Shown one piece after another: positions 1 through 10,790 of a DNA stretch of 64,000 nt. Every line of letters begins with the position of its first letter. Within the stretch, counting starts at the first letter, position 1. The stretch spans positions 81,186,501 through 81,250,500 of the forward strand of contig BSWB01000004.1 of the NCBI GenBank assembly GCA_033239125.1, given 5' to 3'. The position numbers and the translations under genes are program-made. The notes under the pieces are model-generated. The model did no database searches. It worked only from the letters and a program-made list of their open reading frames with translations, and was not told where the DNA came from. Source of the stretch: Fagopyrum homotropicum. Taxonomy: Eukaryota; Streptophyta; Magnoliopsida; Caryophyllales; Polygonaceae.

Positions 1-1081
1 AGTTCGTGTTTGGAATTCCTCCAATCTCACGCCTTTGGTGGAGATTGCTGTTGAGATCTCCGGATTTGCGGAAGATCGTAGTTCTTGGAAGATTTTACAA
101 GAAGATCTCTCTTCTTGATTAGGTTCGATTTGGAAAACGGATTAACATCCCGTTTTCTTTTCTTTCCTAGGATTACGATTATTTGTTCTATTGTGAATCT
201 TTTGACATTGCTTGTTCTCTTTGTGACTTTGAGATTGAATTGAAGATTATTGAAAGTTCTTGAAAGTTTTCATCTTTTTATCTTTTAATTCTTGAATTGA
301 TATCAACATGACTGTTATTGGCTAAAAACCCTTAACAATTCTAAGGTGAAGGGTTGATAGTTGTGGCTTAGATGATGATAGATCGATCGCAAACAGATTA
401 GACCCTGAGAGTTAGAGAATTATCACCGACAACTCTAAATTACGGGCTGTTCTTGAGTCCACGGCCGTGGAACCTCAAGAACTAACCGTGATTTCCCTTA
501 AGTCTACGAACCTGCTTTTACTTTAGTCTAAAGTTCAAGATTTGCTTTAGCTTAGTTTAGACTTGTCTTTTCTGGGTGGTAGTGAAGCCTCAACAACCTC
601 TACCTCGATTGTGAGTGTCACAACCTCAATCGGTTAAGTTAGTCTTGATCCTTGGGTTATAAGTTTGGGTGTTTGACACTAATTCTTATCTCTAGAATCT
701 TTCTATATTGAGCCTCAACAACCTGCATAGAGAGTGCCTTGTAGGTGAGTTATATAAGGTTTTTGGAACTTCACCGTACGATTACCTTACATTAGTATAC
801 CTTTGCATATCTCAACTCTGTCTTTATATCATTAAGTATATCTTGAATCGATTGCCACAGCTGGATACTTGGATCTTTAGGATTGTTGTTTTCCCAATAT
901 TTGCAAAACTCCCATATTTACTTGCTTGATAATTTGCAATCGAGTTCGTTCTCCCCAAATCCCTGTGTTCGATACTCTGGAATTCTTGCTTAACTATATC
1001 GATCCGTACACTGCGGGTTCGCTGCTTGATTCTAGTTTTATAAATTTAAAACTTATTTGCACACACCTCTAGGGGCGAACA
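1..1081 (+). repeat. 5' LTR of element A, partial
   Basis: Matches 11468-12548 with about five differences. It ends GGCGAACA, which fits the TG...CA rule, immediately before the PBS leader. Only the downstream part of the LTR is present: the TATA region seen in the 3' copy is outside the window. It contains a large imperfect hairpin at 437-494. The 73-codon reading frame inside it begins with TTG, is duplicated only because the LTR is, and is not called as a gene. Confidence 0.93.
437..494 (+). promoter_or_regulatory. dyad hairpin in LTR of A (downstream site)
   Basis: Three nested inverted arms surround the 12-bp palindrome CCACGGCCGTGG (459-470): outer AAATTACGG with CCGTGATTT, and middle GTTCTTGAG with CTCAAGAAC. 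The same architecture recurs in the other Athila-type LTRs of the window, which supports a conserved structure rather than chance. The role is unknown. Confidence 0.7.
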
Positions 1082-1087
1082 AGTTTT

Positions 1088-1105
1088 TGGCGCCGTTGCC
1101 GGGGA
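1088..1105 (+). other. primer binding site, tRNA-Asp type
   Basis: TGGCGCCGTTGCCGGGGA lies six bases after the LTR end. It is the complement of the 3' end of plant tRNA-Asp, the usual primer of Athila/Tat elements. Identical sites follow the LTRs of B, D and H. Confidence 0.93.
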
Positions 1106-1182
1106 TTTGGTTTAGACCGAATCCGGTAGCCGGTTGTCAAGCTTGGGAGCTTGCTCTCGTTATTTGATATCTCTTTGAGTGC

Positions 1183-2934
1183 ATGCGCAGGTCTAGGAAC
1201 ACCGCAGATCTCTTACCTCTTGATCAAGAGCTAGAGAAAACCTTGAGGCAAAAGCGCAAGGTAAAGAAGATGGCCGAAGAACACGAACGTGATCTTCAAA
1301 CGGAGTTGGCGGAGAAGGAAGCTCAACTCCGATGGAATGAGACTCTCCGCCAGGATGAGATGGATCGACATCAATCTCAAGTTAACGGTCTACAAGACAT
1401 GATCTTCCAAATAAGGATAAAGATGAGCGACCTTGAGAATAAGGTAGGCAAGAAGTCCTCAAGAAGGAGATCAAGGTCTAGAAGAAAAAGCCACTCATCC
1501 GCTGATGATAGTGACTCTTCCATGCCACCGTTAGAAGAGATTGATCCCACGATCAATATGAATCCTTTCCATCCACAAGGAGCTGCTAATCGCCGCATTC
1601 CACCTAGGAATGCGAGAGTCGAACGTGTGGATAATGAGCCAAGAACTCTTGGCCAGCGGATGGATCCAACACAACAACCACGCCGCTTGGGTGTGAATTT
1701 TGATGCTGAAGATATGCAAGGGTTTAGCTTTAACCCTCAAGTTATCACTCTTGTTCGCCAAAGCCAATTTGGCGGTACAAGCGCTGAATCTCCACACCAA
1801 CACTTGCAAAACTTTTAGTGTATGATGGAGACAATGAGACCGAAGAACGCTACTACCAACAGCTATAAGCTCAAACCTTTCTTTTTCTCTTTGAAAGGGA
1901 AAGCGTGGTCATGGTATCAAGCTCTTCCCAATGGGAAACTAGACACGTGGGAAGACCTTTCCGCGGAGTTTCTCACCAAATTCTTTCCGCCCTCCAAAAC
2001 GGCGGAACTTAGAGGTAAGATTAATGTTTTTTCCATGAGACCTAACGAAAGTTTGTTTCAATCGTGGGAAAGGATTCAGGATTTACTCTTGGATTGCCCT
2101 CATCATGGCATATCCAAGCTTGCCTTGCTGGAAATCTACTACAAAGGGCTGGATGCGGGAACGCAATTCAACCTCCAATCCCTCTCATGCGGAACATTCA
2201 TGGACATGAGAGAAGATGACGCTTGGGACTTCATTGAGAAGCAAGAAAGAGTCATAGAGAAGTATTCCCACCGGAAAGCGGATGGAAATCGTGTGGAGCA
2301 AGGAGCGAAGCTCACACATGAAGCTCAAAATCAGATTTTCTCCCTCAACAATGAGATCAAAGAGTTGAAGGAGACTATCAAGACCAACTTCCCAAAGCAA
2401 CAAGAGAAGGATGTTGGCTATTTGGGCAACAACAATGGCGGTGATAACACCAACCGCAACAACAATAACCGGAACAATAACCGGAACAACAATTGGAATG
2501 GAAACAACAACAACAACAATTGGAACAACAATCGGGGTTCAAACAACAACAATTGGCGCTCCAATCAACAAAATTCCGGTAACTCCTATCCTTCCAATTC
2601 TAATTCGCTAACTCCACCTTCCTCTTCCTCTACTCCTTTGAAAAGCCAGGGGCAATCATCTAATGGAGGAAACAACACGGGAAAGGAGAAGTCCGATCCC
2701 ATGTTGGAGACAATCTTGGGAAAGCTTCAAGGATTGGAGAACCGCCTCATAAAGGTTGATGATCAAGTCTCTAAGGTTGACAAAGCTCAAAAAGTTTTGG
2801 AAAACCAATTGTTCAACCACGCGGAGGAAGTTCCTAGAAATCAAGGGAAACTTCCAGGAAAGACGGAGGACAACCCTAAGGGAAGGGTAATGGCGGTTAC
2901 AACTAGGAGCGGAGTGACCACCACCGATCCGTAG
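1183..2934 (+). pseudogene. gag: gag of element A (Athila-like), interrupted
   Basis: Structural capsid/nucleocapsid polyprotein. The ATG at 1183 fits the MRRSR start shared with D and H (B has the same ATG followed directly by a stop). Residues 10-75 are charged and probably helical. The retrotransposon gag domain is at about residues 230-325 (motifs WYQALP, FLTKFFP, ELRGKIN). A very Asn-rich tract follows at about residues 415-465, and no CCHC zinc knuckle is visible. TAG at 1816 interrupts the frame ahead of the gag domain, and TAG at 2932 falls at the gag-protease boundary. The frame continues unbroken into pol, so gag and pol form one polyprotein as in B and D. Confidence 0.88.
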
Positions 2935-5925
2935 CCTACGTTTGTTGAAGTCCCCGTAGAGAAGGACAAAGGAAAGGGGAAGGAGAAGGAAGATGTCTAT
3001 GTTCCTCCTCCAGCTTACAAACCTCCCCTACCGTTCCCTCAATCTAGAGCGCGAGCGCGCCTAGACAAACAATTCGGTAAGTTCATAGAACTCATGAGCA
3101 AGCTGCATATTAATATACCCTTCATTGATGCTATTGTAGGTATGCCGGCTTATGGAAAATTCTTGAAGGAGCTTCTCTCCAACAAGAGGAAGCTAGAAGA
3201 TTTCGGTGAGGTCAAGATCAGTTCGGATTCTTCGGATCTCATCAAGACTATGAAGGAGAAAATGCCCCCAAAGTTGAAGGATCCGGGGTCATTTTGCATT
3301 CCCATTGGAGTGGGAGATGTCACATATGACGCTTTATGTGATTTGGGAGCAAGTGTGAGCATCATACCACTTGCATTATGTAGGAAGATCGGTTTAGGCG
3401 ATCCTAAACCGGTCAAGATGACGTTATACATGGCGGATCGATCCATCACTCGCCCCGTCGGTATTGTAGAAGACGTCCCGGTCAAGCTAGGTAAATTCTT
3501 TGTCCCCATTGATTTTGTCGTGCTTGACATTCCTGCAGATAGTCCGGTCCCGATTATACTCGGAAGACCGTTTCTTACAACTTCCGGCTGCATGGTCGAT
3601 TGCAAGAATGGGAGACTCGCTTTTGATATTGGAGAAGAGAAAGTAGAGTTTGTTCTTTCCACTCTAGTAAAGGAGCCAATCTTTGATGAGGATATTTACG
3701 ATATCCAAGATGAAGAAGGTTTGTCTAGGGAGGAGGTAAGTGCGATTCTCTTTAACGATCCTTTACAAAAAGTTATCACTATGAGTCTAACCAATGTAAG
3801 GGAAGAAGAGGAGTGCAAAGAGGAAATTGAAGCCTTAGAAGCACAAGAAGAGATGCATGAAGTGGAATTTGAAAAACTCCACGATGAGGCTGAGAATGTA
3901 AGAATCCACGGTCATACCCTGTATTCCACGACCGTGGATTTCACAACCAAAATCGACCTCCATTCCAGGGGATTACACGGCCGTGGAACACATGGAGAGG
4001 CCGTAATTCTGACCGTGGAAGAGGATGATCGGCTTACTTCTTCAACTTCTTTTGATTCTTCTCCAAACCACTCAACAACCTTAGAAACTTCTAAGGAAAC
4101 GTCGGATGCCCCTCAAGGACCATTGGAAGCTCCGAAAGTGATGGAACTCAAACCACTTCCTACTCATCTAAGGTACGCTTTTCTTGGATCTAATTCTACC
4201 TTTCCGGTCATTGTTAGCTCCGAACTAAGTATAGATGAACATGAACAGCTCATGACAGTCCTTAGGAAACATAGAAAAGCCATAGGCTACACTATCGAGG
4301 ACTTAGTAGGAATTAAACCCTCCCTATGTATGCATAAGATACTAATGGAGGAGGATTTTAGAACTTCAAGACAACCTCAAAGGCGGTTGAATCCGACCAT
4401 GAAGGAAGTTGTCAAGAAGGAAATCCTTAAACTTCTTGATGCAGGTATCATCTATCCTATCTCCGATAGCAAATGGGTGAGTCCAGTTCAAGTAGTTCCG
4501 AAGAAGGGAGGAATGACGGTCATCACCAACAAGAACAACGAACTCATTTCTACCCGAACCGTGACTGGATGGCGAATGTGCATAGACTACCGCAAGCTCA
4601 ACAACGCAACGCGGAAGGATCACTTTCCATTGCCATTCATCGATCAAATGCTTGAAAGGTTAGCACAACATTCACATTTCTGCTACCTTGACGGTTATAG
4701 TGGTTTCTTTCAGATTCCGATACATCCGGACGATCAGGAGAAGACCACATTCACGTGCCCTTGGGGTACGTTCGCTTATAGGAGAATGCCGTTCGGGCTT
4801 TGCAACGCCCCAGCCACCTTTCAACGGTGCAAGATGGCCATCTTCTCCGAGTACGTAGAGGAAATCATGGAAGTCTTCATGGACGACTTCTCCGTATACG
4901 GTTCCTCTTTTAACGATTGCCTTTCTAACCTTTCTCTTGTTTTACAACGTTGTGAAGACACTAACCTAGTTCTTAATTGGGAGAAGTGTCAATTCATGGT
5001 TAAGGAAGGAATCGTATTAGGTCACTTAGTCTCTAGTAGAGGGATAGAGGTAGACAAGGCTAAGATAGAGACCATAGAGAAACTTCCTCCCCTAATCTCG
5101 GTGAAAGGGATAAGAAGTTTCCTAGGACATGCTGGATTTTATAGACGCTTCATTAAGGACTTTTCTAAGATATCAAAACCTCTCACTAATCTATTGATGA
5201 AGGATGCGGTTTTTGAGTTTTCGCAGGAATGTTTAGATGCGTTCAACACCATTCGGCAAGCTCTAATTTCAGCACCTATTATCCAACCCCCGGATTGGAC
5301 TCTCCCCTTCGAGATTATGTGCGATGCTAGTGACGTAGCTATTGGAGCTATTCTTGGACAACGAAAGGAAGGGCGAACCCATGCCATATACTACGCTAGC
5401 AAGACGCTAGACGAAGCTCAGCTCAACTACGCCACTACAGAAAAAGAGTTTCTAGCCATTGTCTACGCTATTGACAAGTTTCGCTCTTATCTTGTAGGTG
5501 CAAAGGTGATTGTCTACACGGATCATGCTGCGATCCGGTACCTCCTTGCGAAGAAAGACGCGAAGCCAAGGCTAATTAGATGGATTCTTCTCCTACAAGA
5601 ATTCGATCTTGAGATCCGCGACAAGAAAGGTTCAGAAAATTCTGTTGCGGATCATTTGAGTCGCCTCACACATCTAGAGGACGACCATCTACCCATTGAT
5701 GACTCCTTTCCAGACGAACATCTACACATCATAGAGGAGTGCATCAACGAGATCTCCAAAGGTAACGAACCATGGTTTGCTGACTTTGTTAACTATTTGG
5801 TTTGCCAGGAGATACCGCCCGGACTATCCTACGCACAAAGGAAGAAGTTCTTTAAGGACGTCCGGGAATACTATTGGAACGAGCCTCTCCTCTTCAAGAG
5901 AGGTCCGGATGGCATCATTCGGTGA
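2935..5925 (+). pseudogene. pol: pol of element A: protease, reverse transcriptase, RNase H
   Basis: In frame with gag. Numbering is from the gag ATG. The aspartic protease has DLGAS at residues 720-724 (codon 3340), the Athila form of the D-T/S-G triad. A spacer with CCACGG/CCGTGG words follows (3900-4020). Reverse transcriptase motifs are VVPKKGG, a fixed WRMCIDYRKLN block, and the catalytic FMDD at residues 1232-1235 (4876-4887). RNase H starts near EIMCDAS (Asp at codon 5323), with DHAAIRYLL and the ADHLSRL end. A TGA at 5923 replaces an Arg codon present in B and D (CGA to TGA), separating this part from integrase. Catalytic residues look intact, so the stops are the main defect. Confidence 0.92.
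3898..4025 (+). promoter_or_regulatory. LTR-like dyad word cluster inside pol of A
   Basis: Lies in the protease-RT spacer. It holds several CCACGG/CCGTGG words, including CACGGCCGTGG, and shares an identical 29-base stretch (3961-3989) with U3 of the same element (about 11166-11194). It stays in the reading frame. B and D have similar clusters at the same place in pol. Confidence 0.65.
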
Positions 5926-5928
5926 TGT

Positions 5929-7047
5929 GTGCCGGAAGATGAGATGCAAAGTGTCATCCGCCATTGTCATTCACTACCTTGTGGAGGACACGCTAGTTCG
6001 AACAAGACTAGCGCAAAGGTATTGCAATCTGGATTCTATTGGCCTACTTTATTTAGAGATGTGCAATCCTTTGTCTCTTGCTGCGATGCTTGTCAAAGAA
6101 CAGGCAATATTTCTAGAAGGAACGAGATGCCCCTCAACAACATCCAAGAGGTGGAGATTTTCGACGTTTGGGGAGTCGATTTCATGGGACCATTCCCATC
6201 TTCTTGTGGAAACCAATACATACTATTGGCGGTAGACTACGTTTCTAGATGGGTGGAAGCAATTGCCTCTCCCACAAATGATGCCATGGTGGTGGTTAAG
6301 TTCTTGAACAAGACCATCTTTCCGCGATTTGGAACACCAAGGACAATCATTAGTGATGGAGGTTCTCACTTCATATCCCGTCGCTTTGAAGCTCTTCTAG
6401 CTAAGTATGGGGTTACTCACAAGATCGCCACCCCTTACCATCCACAAACGAGTGGACAAGTTGAGATCTCAAATAGGGAGATCAAGGGAATTCTAGAGAA
6501 GACGGTTTCAAGGACTAGGAAGGATTGGTCCTTGAAACTAGATGATGCATTATGGGCGTACCGGACTGCGTACAAGACTCCCATAGGAACCACACCATAC
6601 AACCTTGTGTATGGGAAGTCTTGTCATTTGCCGGTAGAGCTGGAGCACAAAGCGTTTTGGGCTATCAAGTGGCTGAATTTCGGCATGAAGGAAGCGGGAG
6701 AGAAGCGTCTCCTAGACATCAACAAGCTGGATGAACTTCGCTTGAACGCCTATGAGAACGCTAAGATTTACAAAGAAAGAGCAAAGCGTTGGCATGATAA
6801 GCATATCATTCCAAAGGACTTCAAAGAAGGAGATCAAGTTCTCCTCTTCAATTCAAGACTTCGCCTCTTTCCAGGTAAGCTTAAATCCCGTTGGACCGGA
6901 CCTTTTCTAATTAAACGTATTTTCCCCCATGGTGCAGTTGAAGTATGGGGTGAAGCTAGCGGAAGTTTTAAGGTGAACGGCCAACGACTCAAGAAGTACA
7001 CGCCGGAACTTCAAGCTGAGGAGTTTGCGCCTACCGCACTCGAATAA
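5929..7047 (+). pseudogene. integrase of element A
   Basis: Continues the gag-pol frame after the TGA at 5923; translation from 5929 alone would need its own start. The N-terminal zinc-binding HHCC segment (RHCHSLPCGG ... CCDACQR) lies at 5950-6110. The DDE core is complete: Asp 1666 in VDFMGPF, Asp 1725 in ISDGG and Glu 1761 in QVEISNRE, giving the DD35E spacing. The C-terminal segment ends with a KSRWTGPF-type motif near 6885. There is no chromodomain, as expected for Athila. The stop TAA is at 7045. A hairpin-rich conserved segment starts directly downstream. Confidence 0.92.
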
Positions 7048-7057
7048 GTGCGAGATT

Positions 7058-7106
7058 GGTCTAGCTACGGACCTTAAACAAAGCGCTTCTTGGGAGGCAA
7101 CCCAAG
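7058..7106 (+). other. covarying RNA hairpin pair after pol stop (A)
   Basis: Two predicted stems start 11 bases after the pol stop. The first pairs GGTC (7058-7061) with GACC (7070-7073). The second is CTTGGG, loop AGGCAA, CCCAAG (7089-7106). D and B carry the same loop with changed stems: AATGGG/CCCATT in D, and AATGGG/CCCGTT in B. An AAGCGCTT self-complementary box lies between the stems. The role is unknown. Confidence 0.65.
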
Positions 7107-7112
7107 GTATCG

Positions 7113-7879
7113 CATTTTTGTTTTTGTCTTCAATTCATAGTTTAGCTTAGAATAGACGTTTTTCGCTTTATTTTGCCTCGATTTCTTCCGGTATGTTCGT
7201 GTTTTTGGTTGTAGGATCGATGGAAAAGGAGAAAAGGAAGATAATGTCGAAGAAAAATGACGAAATTTGGACTTTGAAGCTTTACAGAAGGTTCCACGGT
7301 CTAAATTACGGTCGTCATAGCTACAGTGGCCGTAATTCTCAAAAGCCTTTGAAAAATCACCAAAACCACGGGTCCGTACACTTCCACGGCCGTGGAACAC
7401 CCCGACAGACCGTGATTTTCAAAATTTTGCCTGCGAGTATATAAGCTACATTCTTCACAAAACTACCCACAAACTTACCCCTTTCCACGACCTAAGACGC
7501 CGAAATCCCACGACCCTCTCAAATTCTTCGTTTTCTAATCGTTTTCAACGATTCTTCATCCTAAACTGCAGCAAATCCAACCACGAGCAAGATCCAAGCG
7601 ACAAACCGAGCGGAAATCCATCAACGAACGCGCATTTCGGATTTTTCAATCCGAAAAAGAGGTTTCTTCTTTCTTCTTGAATTTCGCGGATTTAGTTCGT
7701 TTTTGCTATAGATTTTTAGGAAGAACTGACAAAGACCGGAAGGAATTAGATTAGGACTTCTTGTTGTGGTAATTGTTGGTGAATTTGCTGAGATTCACGA
7801 GATTCTGAGACGAATCACGGTCTTTGGGTAAACCACGGCCGTGGAACCTGAAGAACAGACCGTAATTTTGGAAAAAAAA
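7113..7879 (+). other. untranslated spacer between pol and 3' ORF of A
   Basis: No credible ORF. It carries two dyad word clusters. The one at 7291-7425 includes TTCCACGGCCGTGGAA (7382-7397). The one at 7812-7868 has outer arms AATCACGGTCT / AGACCGTAATT around CCACGGCCGTGG (7833-7844), and ends only about a dozen bases before the ORF3 ATG. It could contain a subgenomic promoter or a splice acceptor for ORF3, but I see no direct proof. Confidence 0.5.
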
Positions 7880-9448
7880 ATGGACTTTGTGAGGAGAATG
7901 TCGGGAAGGATAAAAGAGAAGAAGGGAGAGCAAAACAAGAAAAGAAAGGGCAATCCCTCCACCTCTAGGGCACCACCACCCTCATCTCCCTCACTACCAT
8001 CCTCACCTTCACCTCCATCCTCACCTCCTCACCCTGGCATTCCAACCATACATGAGAACCACCTTGTAGCACTTGACCGGATCAAGGAAAGGACAGTGAT
8101 AGGTCCTAGGTATTTGTTGTTGGAGGATCTACATCCTCTCAACATTGTGGATGATCTTACATGGCTCTTGGATAGAGCCGGATTGCTTGTCTTCACGAAC
8201 ATTCGTGAAGACGCCTATGAGGAGATTACCCGGGAGGTTGTGACGTCCTTCGAGCACAGCCACGTAGATAGGACCGTCTCCTTCCGTCTCATGGAACAAG
8301 ACTATTAGTTGAGCATTGTTGAGTTTGGGACCATTTTCGGGTTCCATGAGACCTATAACGGTCGATTTCCGAGTGGAGTTTACCCCAAGGATTTTTGGGA
8401 GGAAGTAGCCATGATTTACGCCGACGAGGACCATTGGCAACCCGCCGATACCAAGGCTAGATTGATGTACCATCTAGCCTTGAAGATAGCACACCGCGTT
8501 CTTTCGGAGTGTCTCTTTCCTAGGACGGAGACGCCCCAAAAGATCAAGACGGATGAGCTATTCTTGCTCTATAGTATGCTATACGGTCGCCGTGCAGATT
8601 GTGCCACTCTTTTGTCGGCTACGATGAGTAAACTTAAGAACAAGAAGAAGGGGAACATTGGATATGGTGGGATAGTGACCCACATTGCTAGGACGTTTGG
8701 TGTTGATTTTTCTGCTTGCACCCGTATACCGGCGGTTCCCTTAGGGCTACATGCTTTTATGGTTAGGGGACTCATCTTCCCCACACATGGAGGTCCGCCT
8801 TATGCGGGCATGCCTTGGGAGACTAGGACGGGTAGAGGGATTGAGTGGCTGCCGGAGTATTCCATTGTGGCGGGACGCCACAATTGGAAGGAGACGTTCG
8901 CTGCGATGCATGCGAACAAGCTAGTGGCTCCCCCTTACGTTCCACCACCGGTTGTGGAGGAGGAGGACATGGGAGGTCAGTACGAGAGTGGTGGAGGAGC
9001 AGAGCAGGAGTTTGGCACGTTTCCGGATCAGCCGGAGGCAGCCCCGGATAAACCTAGGCGCTCTCTACGTCCAGCTAGAGCTTCAGGCTCGTCATCTCGC
9101 CGCGCCAGCGTGAGTGAGAGGCCCACGTGGATGACTACACCTCCCACTTGGTATGACACACCCCCTCCTTGGTCCACGGTGCAGCCAGCAGCACCACCAC
9201 CGCCACCAGCACCAGCACCATCCGATGCTCCATCATGGTACAGTCACGCCCCGGGATGGTACGAGCAGATGCCGGATTGGGCTACCGGACTTTCGGAGAG
9301 AGTTGGAGCGCTAGAGATCCGGGCGGATGCTAGAGACGGACGCTTAGACGACCTTGACCACATGATGAGGGACGTCTACCGCCAACAGTTTGGGCGGTAC
9401 TATGATCCGAGTTTCTCTCCATTCCCACCTCCACCGGCGCCGCAGTGA
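7880..9448 (+). pseudogene. extra 3' ORF of element A (Athila ORF / env-position)
   Basis: 522-codon frame in the position of the env-like ORF of Athila elements. The ATG at 7880 is chosen because the frame upstream has no ATG (7841 would need GTG). Residues 1-30 are strongly basic and 30-60 Pro/Ser-rich. The middle (about 130-290) resembles the plant 'Athila ORF1' type domain, with motifs SFRLMEQDY, FGTIFGFHE and DFWEEV. The C-terminus is Pro/Trp-rich with repeated TPP-W and APSWY-like units and a final coil. I see no signal peptide or transmembrane helix, so a fusogenic envelope is not supported. TAG at 8306 interrupts it. B and D lack this ORF. Confidence 0.7.
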
Positions 9449-10790
9449 TTGATGCATGATCGTTGTTTTAGACATTCCCGCCACCACTTGTGAGTTTCTT
9501 TTTTCTTTTCTTTCTTTTGTTCTTTCTTTTGAACATTAGGGACAATGTTCGTCCTAAGTATGGGGTGGGATGTACTAAAAGTTTGTAATAACTCTACTCT
9601 CTATGTTTGCTTTCATTCGAGACTATCGTTACATGTTCATTATGTGTTACACGTTTCCTTATTGCATTGCATGAAAAATGACTTGAAAAACCCATAAAAA
9701 TTGAAAAATTTTGAAAATTTTGTGCTTCTAATGAATTGAGATTATTTCCATGATAATCACTACTTGTGAATTGAGTTTGATGACAATTGCATGCTTAAAA
9801 GGATTGTGAATTGAAAAGAATTTGAATGAATGAATTTTACCTCTTTTGCAAGTTTTATAATGTAAGAATGTTACCTAAATCATGCTAGAAAATTGAAGTT
9901 GAAATCATGTTATAAGTTCCTATACTTCCTTTTGAAATGATTAAGGCAATTCAATACTTTCTTTCTTCTTTCTTTGATCATCTAGCCCCTCATTGAAATA
10001 TTAGCCTCCCTTACCTATCCGGGAATTTGGAGAAGTGAATGAGAAAAAGGCATGTTTGATGTGGGAGGGCCATGAGAGCAATTATTTGCAATCAATTGAA
10101 TAGAAAGAAATTATAGGTTTGGGGAAGTCAATCATGATGATGAGTAACTCGGCACCATTCACATAGCCGGGTGTTTGTGTCTTGCCAAAGTCGGATTGAG
10201 CGATATTCCTAGCGGATTATGGTATGTGCGCTAAGGGTTTGAGGCATCTCTTGAAAAATTTGAGAAACGCCGATCTCCTAGGCTTCGGTTTTTGTGCACC
10301 TCTATCCATAACTCCAAAAGTAAAGTCGAAAAATGAAAAGAAGAGAGCGAAGCTCTAAGTTGAAGTGTTGCGGGAACTGCGTAAGAAGAAGAAGGTAGTT
10401 GTCCACTTTCCCGGATTTATGCACCACTTTCCCTTAAAGTTTTCCCTTCCCTTCCATGTTCTAGACCTTTTCTTTGGAAGTCCTTAAGATCAAAAGAATG
10501 TTATATGACTTGGTGATCTAAATTGAAGTTTCTTGTGATTGATTTTGATAATGTTTGAAGGTTATAATGCTTGTTTAGAAGTTAAGTTGGTTCATGAATT
10601 TTCTTTGCCTTTTACTCTTTGATTAAGTGTGTGAAAGTTTGAAAAACGATTGAAGCAAGGTTTGAGAATGATCTATTCTTTAGAAGTCACATTCATCCAA
10701 AAGAAGGTACACATATTTCATCCTAACTCTTGTTTTAAGCTTTTTGAAATACCTTGCTTAGGGATAAGCAAGTGTTAAGTATGGGTTATT
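9449..10790 (+). other. 3' untranslated region of A with two polypurine tracts
   Basis: No ORF. An internal PPT-like segment (CTAAGTATGGGGTGGGA, about 9553-9569) precedes the terminal PPT (TAAGTATGGGTTATT, 10776-10790) by 1.2 kb. Blocks shared with B and D are a GAGTAACTCGGCACCATTCA block at 10142, a GGTTTTTGTGCACC-like block near 10290, and an inverted pair GTGCTTCTAA (about 9722) / TTAGAAGTCAC (about 10680) that brackets the region. Confidence 0.75.

Noticed and set aside
708..929. 73-codon frame in the LTR of A, repeated at 12175-12396
   Set aside because: Starts with TTG, no homology that I recognise, and is repeated only because the LTR is duplicated.
1088..1105. Possible tRNA-Asp gene fragment
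   Set aside because: Only the 18 bases complementary to the tRNA 3' end are present, next to an LTR, so it is a primer binding site.
2411..2611. Thr/Ile-rich frame overlapping gag
   Set aside because: Product of reading the AAC-rich Asn tract in another frame.
3150..3662. 170-codon antisense frame over the protease
   Set aside because: Shadow of the conserved sense protease; the same kind of antisense frame appears over D for the same reason.
9449..10790. Possible host gene exon in the 3' region of A
   Set aside because: Shared with B and D at the same position between pol and LTR, so it belongs to the elements.
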